Assembly: GCA_014058105.1 (NCBI GenBank)
Contig: JACGCM010001242.1
Location: 744,001-808,000, forward strand
Direction: 5' to 3'
Source of the DNA: Kingdonia uniflora
Taxonomy: Eukaryota > Streptophyta > Magnoliopsida > Ranunculales > Circaeasteraceae
DNA: 64,000 bases
The notes beneath the pieces are model-generated. The model saw nothing but the letters and a program-made list of their open reading frames with translations. It was not told where the DNA came from and did not search any database. Positions 46,587 to 58,271 of the stretch are shown here, in pieces. Positions within the stretch are counted from its first letter, which is position 1, and each line of letters begins with the position of its first letter. The translations under genes were made by a program, and so were the position numbers.

Positions 46587-49500
46587 GTGAATGAACAAGT
46601 TGACAAGGAGAACCAAACACAGGAGGGTAGAGCTAAGAAGGGCACCTCAAATGATAAAAATTATACCTCTCGGTGTACAAGTTTGGGACTTCACAAAATG
46701 TTTGAAGCTCTGCCTGAAGAGGAGAAGTGTGCTCTTCATGCCACCTATTTTGCACCCTTACTGTTGATTAATCCAATAGCGCGATGTCGACGTTGGTTGT
46801 AGAAATATTTGATCGTCATCTCGGTGATATGAAGTTCCAATTTGAGGATACGATAATTCAGATGAAGCCCATTCATGTTTGCCTGATTTTGGGGCTACGT
46901 GCCTCGCCTATTTCAAATGAGTTCTTATTTGTTGATCTTGAGCATATGGCGAATTTCAGAATGAGGCTATTCCTCCAAAAAAAATACATATGGGTTGAAG
47001 GAAATTGATGATGCTTTAAAATAGGCAAAATTAAAAAAATATCAGGGTAAGCCTCTAATTTGTCATTTATGTTATATTATTTATCATCGTCCTTCATTGT
47101 ATTTCTCACCCCTCCAATATTTGTATTGTATTTGCCATTTTTGGCTCATTATATTCTAAGGTTCTTATCATTACATAGTGTTATTTTGTTTTGCAGAAGA
47201 TGTTCTTCGATTAAATTTGTTAAAAATTATACTATCCATTCTCCTCCCGAACAAGGGGAAAAATGTTTGGGTGAAGTATGTTGATCTGGTAGATTATCTA
47301 CAACAGTTTAACAGATTCCCCTGGGGTGAGCAAGTCTATAATTTCTTATGGAGGCAAATAGTGGAGTTTGTCAAATATCGATCGGCCGTTGATAAAAAAT
47401 CGGATAAAGTTTTATCACTCCACGGATGTACATGGATGTTGATGATATGGACTTTCCTATCTATTCCCAGCCTGAAGTTTCCAAGAATTGAGGAATCCAT
47501 ACATTTTTTCCCTAAGCTACAGGGATGGAGGATGACATCCTTTAAGCGTCGCCAAATTGTGACGTTTAAAAAGTTTTTTGCTAACCCCAATTTACTGGTA
47601 ATAGCTATGAAGCCCTCTGAGACTGACATGTAGCAAGATCTTGTGCAAGAGGCCATGGTAATTTTCCATTATTTGTATGATTTTGATTCATTTTTTTGCT
47701 TCTTTGTCATTTAATTTATGTTTCCTATCATTTTATTTGTTTAGTTTTGGCATTTTGTATTCTCTTTTTGACATTTGTTTAATTTTTCTCTTATTATAAA
47801 GTCTTTTTTTGTCATTTGTTGTATGCCTATTATCATTGTTAGAGTATTTCCTGTCATTTCAAAGTTGTCATTTGTTATCGTCATCTGTTTAAATATTTTA
47901 GAGAAATCAAATCGAAGCTTCTGCAATCGGCGCTGCACCTGCAATCGGTGTTGTACCTGTAATCGAACCACCTGCAGTCAGTGCCCCTACAATAGGTAGC
48001 AGTTCTTATGCCACTAAGATCGGAGCTGTAGTGGTTAGGGTATGCTCCCAGTTGAAGGAGCATGGCAAAATGTTGCATAATCATTGTAAAATATTAGAAC
48101 GAATTTTGATGTATACTGTGGGAGATACTCAAGTCCTTGGGCAATACCAGTTCTCTACTCCTGAGAAAACCGCAAAACGTAAGCGAGAAGGAGGCAATGA
48201 GAAAGAAGATGGGAAAATGAAGAAGGCGGAGCCGAGAACAAAAAAAGGTAAGGGGGAATGGCAGAAGAAGGCTGAAGAAGCTGATGTGCCCAACAAGAAG
48301 AAAAAGGTTGAAGGCTTGAAGAAAAAATCTTTTACTGATGATCAATTTGATCATGTCCCACTGATCCAATTTAAAACCTTAATCCCCAAGATCCCTAGGA
48401 AGGGCTTAGCTAATAGAGTGCCAAGGAAGAGACGGGTGACATTCCCTAAACTTGAGAATATTCAATCAACTGCCAAAAATTTGCTTCAGCAAGTTGCGTC
48501 TGGAGAGGGATTGGAGGTGGTAAACGATTTAATGGTAGATGATGATGTTGAAGTTGGGAGGGAAGTAAATTTCAATGCGATATCATCTTAATATGGTGGT
48601 GATCTTCTAGAGGTATTATCTGTTTACTACTTCTTATCATTTATATGGTTTTATTTTACATTTGTTTTTTAAACAATTTACATTTACTTTATTAACTTTG
48701 TCATTTTATTTAGAAGTCTGTTATTTGTTCAGGATATTTTGGCATTTGTGAGGTTGTCTTTGTCATTCTCTTTTTCAAAAATCTTATTTCTTATGATGTT
48801 TTTGTTCATTTTATTTGCTGTATGTGAAGTGGAAGAAGGGTGACGAAAAAGATAATGATGATAAGAAAGATGTAGAAGAGAATGTTAAATCTGAAAAAAA
48901 AACAACCTCAAGTTGCTGAAGAAGAGGAAGTTCAAGAGGTATTTATTTATCTCAGATTTGTTTTGGTATATTTATCATATTTCTTGCTACCCTATTGTTT
49001 GTTTATTTAATTTTACCATTCGTAGTATGTATATCCTATTTTACAGATGGAAGAATCGAAGAATGGTGATGAAAAAGTTGATGATGTTGAGAAAGATGGT
49101 GAGGAGAAAGAATCTAAAGAAGAGCAACCTCAAGTTGCTGAAGAAGAGGATTCATAACCATCAACTGTAGTGGTGTATTATAATGAAAAAAAAGATGAGG
49201 TATTTGCTGAAGTAGAGGATTCATAACCTCAAGTTATGTATTGACCTATCCATACCATTTTTTTTAATTTGTTTTTTCTTTAACCTTTGTTGTACAGACT
49301 ATGGTGGTTGCAGAGGTAGCAAAAACTGAAATAGTATTCTTCAACGAGGAGGAAGTTGCTGGTGAAGCTTATCAGGTAACTTATCATTTATTTGTTGTTG
49401 ACTTCTCATTTTCTTCTTTTATTTTACCATATCTTGTATCACTCTTATCATTTGTAGTCTGTTTATTTACAGGCTAGTGCTGACTAAACAACTGCTATAT

Positions 49501-51115
49501 CTGTCGAGGAACAGACTATAGAGGTTGTACAAACTGAAGTAGTAATCTCCCACCAGGAGGAAAATGTTGGTGAAGCTAGTCAGGTAACTTATCATTTGTT
49601 TGCTGGTAACTTCTCATTTTCTTCTATTTATTTTCTCATATCTTGTATCACTCTTATCATTTATAGTCTATTTATTTGCAGAGTAAAGAAGAGGTAGAAT
49701 AGAATAAAGATGAGGTATTTGAAGGCAAGGATGATGATAATAGAAATTCACAGAATAAACCAGACCCTGAGCAAGTAATAAAAGAAATGACTGTTGACCA
49801 GAACAATGTATGAAGTACTTTTAAACCAAACAACTGGTTTATTACTCACAATCTCATGTAATAAACACATTTATATTTCATTTTCTTATTTCGACATATC
49901 TGTTCCAGCTTGTTTTAATGGAGTCAGAAGTGGATGTCACCTTAATGAAGAGGCATGCACTAACTGAGGAAGAAAATAATGAAAGAGCCTTTAAAATGGC
50001 TTGTCAAATGAACCAATTGCATGCTCACCTTGACCAGCTTCTTCCGGGAGTGTTATTGGAATCTTTTATTCACAGACCCATCTTCCAGGATGAGAAAAAC
50101 CAGGTGGACCAAGTCTGGTCACTGAGGAAAGATGAATTATCTCTTGAAGCTAAGAAGAACAACATGAATACCTATATGATGATAGGTGAAAAAACTATTT
50201 GCCTTAACGTTCTCTACACCTTATATCCAAATAATGGTTGAACAATGAGGTATTTATATCATTTATTTATTTTCCTCTGTCATTTGTACAAAAGTCTCTA
50301 CCATTAGTTTTCATATTTTCTGTCATTAATTCGTTTGCACTTTATCATTTTTGTTATCTAATTTTTTATTTTCTTTTCCTATTCAGGTCATTAATATGTA
50401 CATTAAAGCCCTGATTCAATATTTTGACACACAACATCGTACTCGCCCAGATAAAGAAAGGATTGTTCTGGCGAATATCTTTGCCTGTCAATATATTGGT
50501 AGGGCTTTCAATGTATGGACTCATAATATGTCCTCTCCAGAAGGTGTAGAACTGAAGAAGAAATTAATTTAGGAACAAATTATATCTATGCAATGGGATC
50601 GTACATTTTCTAATTGTATCCATCGAGGAGATTTAAAAGTGATCAATTCAAAATTAATACTTATTCCCTGGAATATTAATGACAGCCACTGGGTCCTTTG
50701 TGCTGTGTCATTTAAGGCAAGAAAAATATGCATCTAGGATTCAATGGTGGATTCGAAAATTGCAAATGCACGAAAGAGAAAGAAGTTATCTCTTGATCAC
50801 CAGCTTATTGAAGATCAGATATCAACAATCATCCTGAAAATGTTGATATAGAGAGATTTTGTCGACCGCAGTAGTCTACCTACTGGTTCAGAGGTAAATG
50901 ATTATGGTCTAAACTCCAAATGGACAACTCGTTTTGGGAAATGTCCAATACAGCCAAATGGTAATGGCTGCGGGGTCTAAATGCTTATCTTTATGGACAA
51001 TCTCTTAAGAGCGATAAAATTTATAGATCTCATAGACGGTGATAAATGCCGTTACACAATTGCATATGACATATTGAGGCTGGGAGTTGAGCCGGAGGAG
51101 ATTTTGAAACTTTGA
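46587..51115 (+). pseudogene. Ulp1-like (C48) protease gene of MULE copy B, decayed
   Basis: Collinear with the copy A gene: DUF1985-like N-terminus (46587-47030; 47200-47633, FPWGEQVYNFLWRQ, GCTWMLMIWTF), a linker with a Lys-rich open frame at 48031-48591 (GGNEKEDGKMKKAEPRTKKG), repeated acidic exons (49300-49800), a helical region (49918-50240) and the peptidase (50390-51115). The catalytic His (SHWVL) and Gln-x-x-x-x-x-Cys (PIQPNGNGCGV) are recognisable, but Asp before the Cys has become Gly. TAG replaces the Tyr before the catalytic Asp, and TAG and TAA stops follow at about 50848 and 50978. TAG at 47631 and TAG at 50570 also interrupt it. Confidence 0.8.
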
Positions 51116-51504
51116 CATCCATTTTGTTGTTGTAATATGTATAATTTATGTAATTTTGTAAAGTTATAAACAAATAATATCATTCATTTATATAATCTTT
51201 CTCATTTGTTATATCTTCTTTGTCATTCATATAGTACATAATTGTTAGAATAGCTAGTCTGTGTAGTTGAATTATTATTAATTTTTCATTTCTTATGTAA
51301 AATTTGACATTTGTTATTATAGATTTATCATTTGTTATATGTGATTTGGCATTTGCTATATATGATTTGGCATTGGTTATCTGATATTTGTCATTTGTTA
51401 TCTATGATATATCATTCGTTTTATAGATTTATCATTTGTTATACAGGATTCTTCATTTGTTGACTGACATTTATCATTTATTATCTATGATTTATCATTT
51501 GTAA

Positions 51505-51712
51505 AAGCATCTCTAACAGCATGGTATGTTACATTTTTTACATAATTATGCAGAAACCCTACTTGGAGAGTGGCATGTTCATACTACTTTTGTGGCTCCC
51601 CTACAAATATTTCTTCTCTCCCTTTCTTTTTTCTCTCTAATAAAGAAACATTGTGGGTCCCAATTTTTAACAAAAATCTTCTCTCTTTCACATAAAAATT
51701 TGGCGAGAAATT
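51505..51712 (+). mobile_element. MITE-like segment in the left arm
   Basis: About 208 bp beginning AGCATCTCTAACAGCATGG, like PIF/Harbinger ends, and stopping at TTTGGCGAGAAATT with no terminal partner. Its mirror copy is at 53261-53469. Absent from the copy A array. Confidence 0.6.
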
Positions 51713-53260
51713 AGTTATTAATAATTTGTCATTTGTTAGCTTATATTTGCCATTTGTTAACTATCTATGGTATATATGGTTCTTTGAACATTTGTATTGT
51801 GTTTGTATGATAGTAGACTTCATTTGTACTTAAAAAAATTAGGTATCAATAATTTATCATTTGTTGGCCTATATTTGTCATTTGTTACCAATAATTTATC
51901 ATTTGTTAACTATTTATGCTATATTTGGTTCTTTGAACATTTGTATTATGTTTATATGATAGTAGTCTTCATTTGAACTGAAAAAAATTAAGTATCAATA
52001 ATTTGTCATTTGTTGGCATTGATTTGTCATTTGTTTACCATTTATGGTCTATTTGGTTCTTTGAATATTTGTATTGTATTTGTATGATAGTAATCTTTAT
52101 TTGAACTGAAAAAAATTAGGTATCAATAATTTGTCATTTGTTCACCATTATTTGTCATTTGTTAGCCATTTGTCATTTGTTAACCATCTATTGTCTATTT
52201 GGTTCTTTGAATATTTGTATTATATTTGTATGATAGTAGTCTTCATTTTAACTCAAAAAAATTAGGTATCAATAATTTGTCATTTGCTGGCCTTGATTTG
52301 TCATTTGTTACCAATAATTTATTATTTGTTAACTATTTATGGTCTATTTGGTTTGAATATTTGTATTGTGTTTGTATGATAGTAGACTTCATTTGTACTT
52401 AAAAAAATTAGGTATCAATAATTTGTCATTTGTTGGCCTATATTTGTCATTTGTTACCAATAATTTGTCATTTGTTAACTATCTATGGTCTATTTGGTTC
52501 TTTGAACATTTGTATTGTGTTTGCAAATGATACACACACAATACAAAGGTTCTTTGACCATTTGTATTATATTCTTTGAACATTTGGTTCTTTGAATAAT
52601 ACAAATGACAAATCAAGGCCAACAAATGACAAATTATTGATAACTAATTTTTCTAAGTACAAATGTTGTCCACTAGCAAACAAACATAATACAAATGTTC
52701 AAAGAACCATATAGACCATAGATGGTGAACAAATGACAAATCAAGGCTAACAAATGACAAATTATTGATACTTAATTTTTTTCAGTTCAAATAAAAACTA
52801 CTATTATACAAACATAATACAAATGTTCAAAGAACCAAATAGAGCATAAATAGTTAACAAATGACAAATTATGGCTAACAAATGACAAATCAACGGTAAC
52901 AAATGATAAATTATAGATACCTAATTTTTTTTAGCTCAAATGAAGACTACTACCATACAAACACAATACAAATGTTCAAATAACCAAATAGACCATAGAT
53001 AGTTAACAAATGACAAATCAATACCAACAAATGACAAATTATTGATACCAAATTTATTTTAGTTCAAATGAAGTCTACTACCATACAAACACAATACAAA
53101 TGTTCAAAGAACCAAATAGACTATAAATAGTTAACAAATGACAAATCATGGCTAACAAATGACAAATAATAGTAAACAAATGACAAATTATTGATACTTA
53201 CAAATCAAGCCAACAAATAACAAATAATAAATGACAAATTATTGTCTACTTGGTCCAACA

Positions 53261-53469
53261 AATTTCTCGCCAAATTTTTATGTGAGAGAGAGAAGATTTT
53301 TATTAAAAATTGGGACCCACAATGTTCCTTTATTAAAGAGAAAAAAGAAAGGGAGAGAAGAAATATTTTTAAGGGAGCCACAAAAGTAGTATGAACATAC
53401 CACTCTCAAAGTAGGGTTTTCTACATAATTATGTGAAAAGTGTAACATACCATGCTGTTAGAGATGCTC
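53261..53469 (-). mobile_element. MITE-like segment in the right arm (mirror copy)
   Basis: The reverse complement of 51505-51712 with small changes, truncated at the same inner position (AATTTCTCGCC) and ending CTGTTAGAGATGCTC. Confidence 0.6.
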
Positions 53470-54063
53470 TTACAAATGACAAATCATAATCAACAAATGA
53501 ACAAATTCTTTATAACAAATGTCAAATCATTTAAAACAAATGATAAATCTACAAAACAAATAATATATAATAAATGATATATCATAGATAACAAATGACA
53601 AATATCAGATAACAAATACAAAATCATATATAACAAATGACAAATATCCTATAACAAATGCCAAATCACATATTACAAATGACAAATCTATGATAACAAA
53701 TGCCAAATCTTATATAAGAAATAAAAAATTAATAATATTATAACTATACAGACTGGCCATAAATAAGAAATGACAAATTATGGATAATAAATGCCAAATC
53801 ATAAATAAGAAATGACAAATCTCTAATTAAGGGCTAATTAGCTTTTAGACCCAAAATAATGACCACGAAAAGATTCAACATTCAAAAGATTTAAAACTAA
53901 ATAATTTACATTCAACATTCAACATTCAACACTATTATTCATCAACATTCATCATCATAAAAACCCAAAAAAAAAACCCCAAAAAATGTATGTTTCAAGG
54001 CTTCTTCCCAAACAAATTCCCTTCAAAAAGCCAAAACTAAAATAACCTAATACAACCTCCTCT

Positions 54064-54300
54064 TCATTTTCTCCTCTTCTGAGGAGGAGGTTCATCATCT
54101 TCATCTTCATCATCCGCCTCATCACCATCATCATCTTCCTCATCATCGTCACCACCACCACCCTCCAACAACTTTCGGTCTTCCTCGACGTCGAAGTTAT
54201 CTTCGGGACATTCGTCAGAAATGTAGTCGGTTGGTTGCTCCCCCTCATCAATATCACTATAGTCCGTTGTTGGGGGAGTTAATTGAAGGAAATCTGACAT
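54064..54300 (-). CDS. Acidic (Asp/Glu-rich) small protein, copy B, intact 78 aa
   Basis: ATG at 54300: SDFLQLTPPTTDYSDIDEGE, QPTDYISDECPEDNFDVEED, an acidic run of Asp/Glu, and a basic end PPPQKRRK. The matching N-terminus in copy A (20785-21081) supports a real gene rather than chance. It is probably disordered; no domain is recognised. A long (GA)n(GT)n tract lies directly upstream in the presumed 5' UTR. Confidence 0.6.
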   Translation of the reverse strand: MSDFLQLTPPTTDYSDIDEGEQPTDYISDECPEDNFDVEEDRKLLEGGGGDDDEEDDDGDEADDEDEDDEPPPQKRRK

Positions 54301-54319
54301 TGTTGAGATTCTTGAGACT

Positions 54320-54327
54320 TGAGAGAG

Positions 54328-54393
<66 letters not shown>

Positions 54394-54409
54394 TGTGTGT
54401 GTGTGTGTG
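54320..54409. repeat. (GA)n(GT)n compound microsatellite
   Basis: About 35 GA units followed by about 9 GT units, 20 bp upstream of the acidic-protein ATG. Copy A has only a short GAGAGAGTGAGAGAGA here, so this is an expansion specific to B. Confidence 0.95.
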
Positions 54410-54897
54410 AAATGATGGAAGAAGATGGAGAGGTTGGAGTGTTAAGACTTGGTGTTACAAGTTTTAAAGTTTTCAAACTAAAAAACGTCAATCGATGCAT
54501 CTCTCCCTCTCTTCCCCAAGTAACCACTCCAGACACCTAGCCATAATCTTTGATAACAAATGCCAAATCAGATATAACAAATAAAAAATCCTAAATTTAA
54601 AAATTCAAATCATAATTAACAAATGACAAATTATAGTCAACAAATCTCTGATAACAAATGCCAAATCATATATTACAAATGACAAATCGAGGATAAAAAA
54701 TGCCATATCATATGAAACAAATGACAAATCAATAATAACAAATGCCAAATCATAGATAAGAAGTGAAAAATTAATAATAATCCAACTATACAGACTAGCT
54801 AACTATTATGTACTATATGAATGACAAAGAAGATATAACAAATGAGAAAGATTATATAAATAAATAATATTACTTGTTTATAACTTAGGGTACCTTC

Positions 54898-55515
54898 TGT
54901 TGGGAAAACCGATGGGACAAATCGCACGCGGAAGCACAATACGATCAGTAAGAACTCAAAGAACCAACCCTAACCAAAGAGAATTCGAATAAAGGCAATA
55001 AAAACACAACACAAGGTTTAATTAGGTGGAAACCTTAAACAGGATTAAAACCACCACCCCCGACAAGCACGACAAATTTGTTATCACACTAAGGGTTACA
55101 AAAGGTTACAGAGATCACTCAAACCTCACCTCTACCCTTACAGATAATCCCAACAAGAAACCCTAGAAAGAAAACCCAAGAAACTTCTCCAGAGTTAAAC
55201 CCTAGATTTCTCCCTTTTCTCTCTCTATCTCTTTCTCACAGTACAGAGGCCTTTAACATACACTCACTATTTATAGACTTTTCATTAGGCCATCTCTGAA
55301 ATACGCATCACGAGATAATCCATCGCTTTGGATCAAATCCCCTTCAAAACGAATTTAAAAACAAACAAACAAAGCCAAAGTCGTTCGAACGAGTCATGAG
55401 GTCGTTCGAACGAATTAGACAATCCCCTGGAATTTTGGCCCAAGCGCTATTTTTGTTCGAACGACTTCCCACTCGTTCGAACGACTTTAACAGTTTTTGA
55501 GCCGTATTCCTAACA
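54898..55515 (-). mobile_element. 618-bp solo LTR inserted in MULE copy B
   Basis: Starts TGTTGGGA, ends TCCTAACA, flanked by the duplication CCTTC (54893-54897 and 55516-55520). Copy A has the uninterrupted site (GGTACCTTCCCATAACTC near 21545). A minus-strand CTATAAATAG at about 55267-55276 gives minus orientation. Four TTCGAACGA-type words lie at 55384, 55405, 55456 and 55476, in the presumed U3. No internal domain is left. Confidence 0.9.
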
Positions 55516-55639
55516 CCTTCCTTCCCAGAACTCATTGGACACAATAAAAAAACTTTCATTAGCTCGAATATTGTACAATTTTCAATTTACATTACATCAA
55601 TTTACTTTTAACTTTCAATTTATATTACATTACATCAGT

Positions 55640-56049
55640 TTATGCACTCGGAGGTGGTGGTGGTGGTTGGTCTCCCCTATCACCACCACCATCTCCTCCT
55701 CCGTAACCCCCACCACCACCACCATCTCTTCCTCTGATCCTACTCAGGGTAATGACAAGACATCATCAGACGTATACCAGCCGCTTCATCCTCTATTATA
55801 ACAGCATACTCTGCCAGAAGATGAAGACCAATTCTCCTCCTCTACTCTAACATCGCCATATAGTGAATGCGTTGTATTTGATAATAATCGCCATCTGCCT
55901 CTTCCACCTGTTCATACGTCATCCCATGGAAGGTAGGATGCACTGGAATTGAAGTAGGAAGTTCAAGGGACTGGGTCCCAAAGTATCGAAGCCGCAGCTC
56001 TTGCATCTTTGCAAGAACCCTAGCCTCGTACGCTTGGCGTCTGGTGGTC
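55640..56049 (-). pseudogene. Small protein with Gly-rich, poly-Pro tail, copy B, interrupted
   Basis: ATG at 56049: VTTRRQAYEARVLAKMQELR, ELPTSIPVHPTFHGMTYEQV, EEADGDYYQIQRIHYMAMLE, then TAG where copy A has CAG. The downstream minus strand still encodes GGGGYGGGDGGGDRGDQ and PPPPPPSA in a neighbouring frame. The stop differs from that in copy A, so the common ancestor was open here. Confidence 0.55.
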
Positions 56050-56478
56050 ACCATCTTCTTCACAAAATAGATACACAAGATTAAATAAGGAATAAAGAGG
56101 TACTTTCCGAATAAACCACATCAATATTTATACCATAGCACTGCAAACCACAGCAATATTTAATGCTAAGTTCCAAATCTCAATATAAGAATAAATTCAA
56201 ACACAGTAGTATTTAATGCTGACGAAACCCATTGGAAATGAAGGAACATTGGAAATAAATTTGTTATTTAATGAACTATATGTCATCCAAAAGTGAGCGA
56301 TCTATTATTTGTTTTGTGGTTTTTGTCATTTAAAATCCATAAATTGCATGGTATTATTGAAATTTTGTCATTTGCTATATATGATTTATCATTTGATCCT
56401 TAAGAGTTAAACATTTTAATGCCATAAATTAACATCAATAAGAATAAGGAATATTACATTTTACTCCTACATATTTCT

Positions 56479-56916
56479 CTACTTGTTAAGATCTAAAGAT
56501 TTTAACTTGGATAAAAAATCTTGTAGCATCTCCGTTCTGACCTCCGAGATCCTTAGTTGAGTGTAAGTTTCATATGTAATAGTGTCGAGGATCTGATTGC
56601 TCCCTTGGCCAAAATTTGTGATATCTTTCGTCATTGACGATTGTGGCCTTTTAGAATCATCGGGCATAGAGGATTCTCGAAACCAAGTTTTGAATTGACA
56701 ATGGTATTGTGGGCAATGGTAGAATCTCTTACCGGGCGATTTAGAGACTCTGCAAATGAGATCATAATCGTACCATTTTACCTCATCTACCCACGCCCAT
56801 AAACCACACCCACCAATTTTGCGAGCGTATTGACAAAACCAGCGGTTAGGGTTGAGGCTTGTGCGTGAGAGACGAAGATCACAATTTTTACCACACCAGC
56901 AAATAAGGGAATGCAT
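56479..56916 (-). CDS. Double GRF zinc-finger protein, copy B, intact 145 aa
   Basis: ATG at 56916. Finger one uses Cys6, Cys8, Cys28 and Cys37 in ICWCGKNCDLRLSRTSLNP and RWFCQYARKIGGCGLWAWVD. A second GRF-like half follows with Cys55, Cys68 and Cys73 (CRVSKSPGKRFYHCPQYHC, then FKTWFRE). The C-terminal third is polar and ends in a helical EVRTEMLQDFLSKLKSL. GRF fingers bind single-stranded nucleic acid in proteins such as TOP3A, APE2 and NEIL3 and are also found in plant transposon proteins. The open frame against a broken copy A may be chance or selection. Confidence 0.75.
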   Translation of the reverse strand: MHSLICWCGKNCDLRLSRTSLNPNRWFCQYARKIGGCGLWAWVDEVKWYDYDLICRVSKSPGKRFYHCPQYHCQFKTWFRESSMPDDSKRPQSSMTKDITNFGQGSNQILDTITYETYTQLRISEVRTEMLQDFLSKLKSLDLNK

Positions 56917-57295
56917 CGTTGGTGAGGTAGTATGTAATGCTTGAGAAATGGAAGCAAGTGTACAGGTTATGTAGTATAAGGTTATGACATGTTACTTATA
57001 AATAAATGAAAATTAACACATTACGATGATACCTTTGGTCACAACAAATGCCATATCCCCCGCTATAAAGCCGACAGATTCTTGCCTTCACAGACGATGT
57101 GACAAGTCATTCTTAAAGTCAACTTTGATTACGTTTACAACAAGTTATCTAACCAAAACATCCACATGGTTCTCGCTACTCTTAACACTAAGCTCTAAAC
57201 CCTTCCACGCGTGATTCAAAGTCCTAATTCTCCCAAGTATAAAAAAACCCATAAACTAAAGCTCTAAGCCTCAACTCTTTAAAACTTCTCAAGAT

Positions 57296-57730
57296 ATGTC
57301 ATACTCCCACTCCACTCGATTTAGCTGTGCCTCTTCCAGTACCCCTCAAGATTGGTTTGCGGCGGTAGGGATTGAGGATGATCAGGCTGATGAACGTCTC
57401 TTCACGTTGAATAAAATTTGTCTAATGGAGAAGGATGTCACCGGTGAAAAGGCATAATTGTTGAAAGAGCATTACGAAGAGTTTAAGGAGAAATTAGGAG
57501 AGCTCGATGAAATAGATGAAGAACTAGATAAGGTTATAAAAAAGAAAAGAGAGCGTTCTGAAGGGTTCAAGTTCCATATCCGCTTCTTGGAAGATCAGCT
57601 TTGCGCTCTAAAGTTGGACCGGGATGAGCACAAGAAACTGTGGGAGGAGTCGGCCTGTAAAATTAGCTGTCTCGAGCAAAAGATTATGGCTATAGAATGT
57701 GATCAAAATTCCTCAAGTGAGGAGTTGTGA
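57296..57730 (+). pseudogene. Coiled-coil protein 1, copy B, one nonsense codon
   Basis: ATG at 57296, 144 codons to TGA at 57728, interrupted only by TAA at 57455 where copy A has CAA. Sequence includes SSSTPQDWFAAVGIEDDQAD, LLKEHYEEFKEKLGELDEID, FKFHIRFLEDQLCALKLDRD and CKISCLEQKIMAIECD. Its paralogue follows about 540 bp downstream. Confidence 0.7.
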
Positions 57731-58194
57731 ACATTTGGGTTGTTTTTAGTTTTTTTATTGTTGTTATTAGTATGAACATTTATTTTATTTCGTTTCGGGT
57801 TTTTGCTAGGGAAGTTCCATCAGATATAAATAATACACAGGAACCAAATCAATGATAAAGACTTTATGAACAATGGTAGATAGATGTTGAGCTTAACAAA
57901 ACTGGTGATAACATTTAAACAAACAAATTATACATTATCGTCAAAAAATGACAGTTTAGGAAAGATATAATGATATATAGCATAAAAATAAATGCGAACT
58001 TATCTTCAACATATAACCTCGATGTGACAAGTAATGATAATTTATTAGACAACTCAGTTTAAATACTCATATTACTTACGTGTAAAACAAGAAACGATGA
58101 CGCGGAACTAAGTAATAATAACTTTTACCCTAAACAACGGGTAATCCCTGACACACGTCCCTTCCCAATGCATTCAACTCCCCTTATAAAAGTT

Positions 58195-58201
58195 TTAAGT
58201 T
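58195..58201 (+). promoter_or_regulatory. TATA box of coiled-coil gene B2
   Basis: TATAAAA 71 nt upstream of the ATG at 58272, same context as the copy A gene. Confidence 0.5.
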
Positions 58202-58271
58202 CAAATAAACTACTCTACTCTTCAACTATTCAAACCCTAAACCCTAAACTCTTTTCAACTTCTGAAGAAAA

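Larger units (their letters stand above)
51120..53830. repeat. Large inverted tandem array (hairpin-forming), copy B
   Basis: Homologous to the copy A array. Left units contain TTTGGTTCTTTGAACATTTG and ACTTAAAAAAATTAGGTATC with TTTGTCATTTGTTGGC words. After an apex near 52525 the same units run inverted to about 53200, then ACAAATGACAAATCA repeats to 53830. Each arm also contains an inverted copy of the MITE-like segment. No coding potential. Confidence 0.88.

Noticed and set aside
54319..54540. Plus-strand frame with poly-(Arg-Glu)
   Set aside because: It is simply the translated GA microsatellite.
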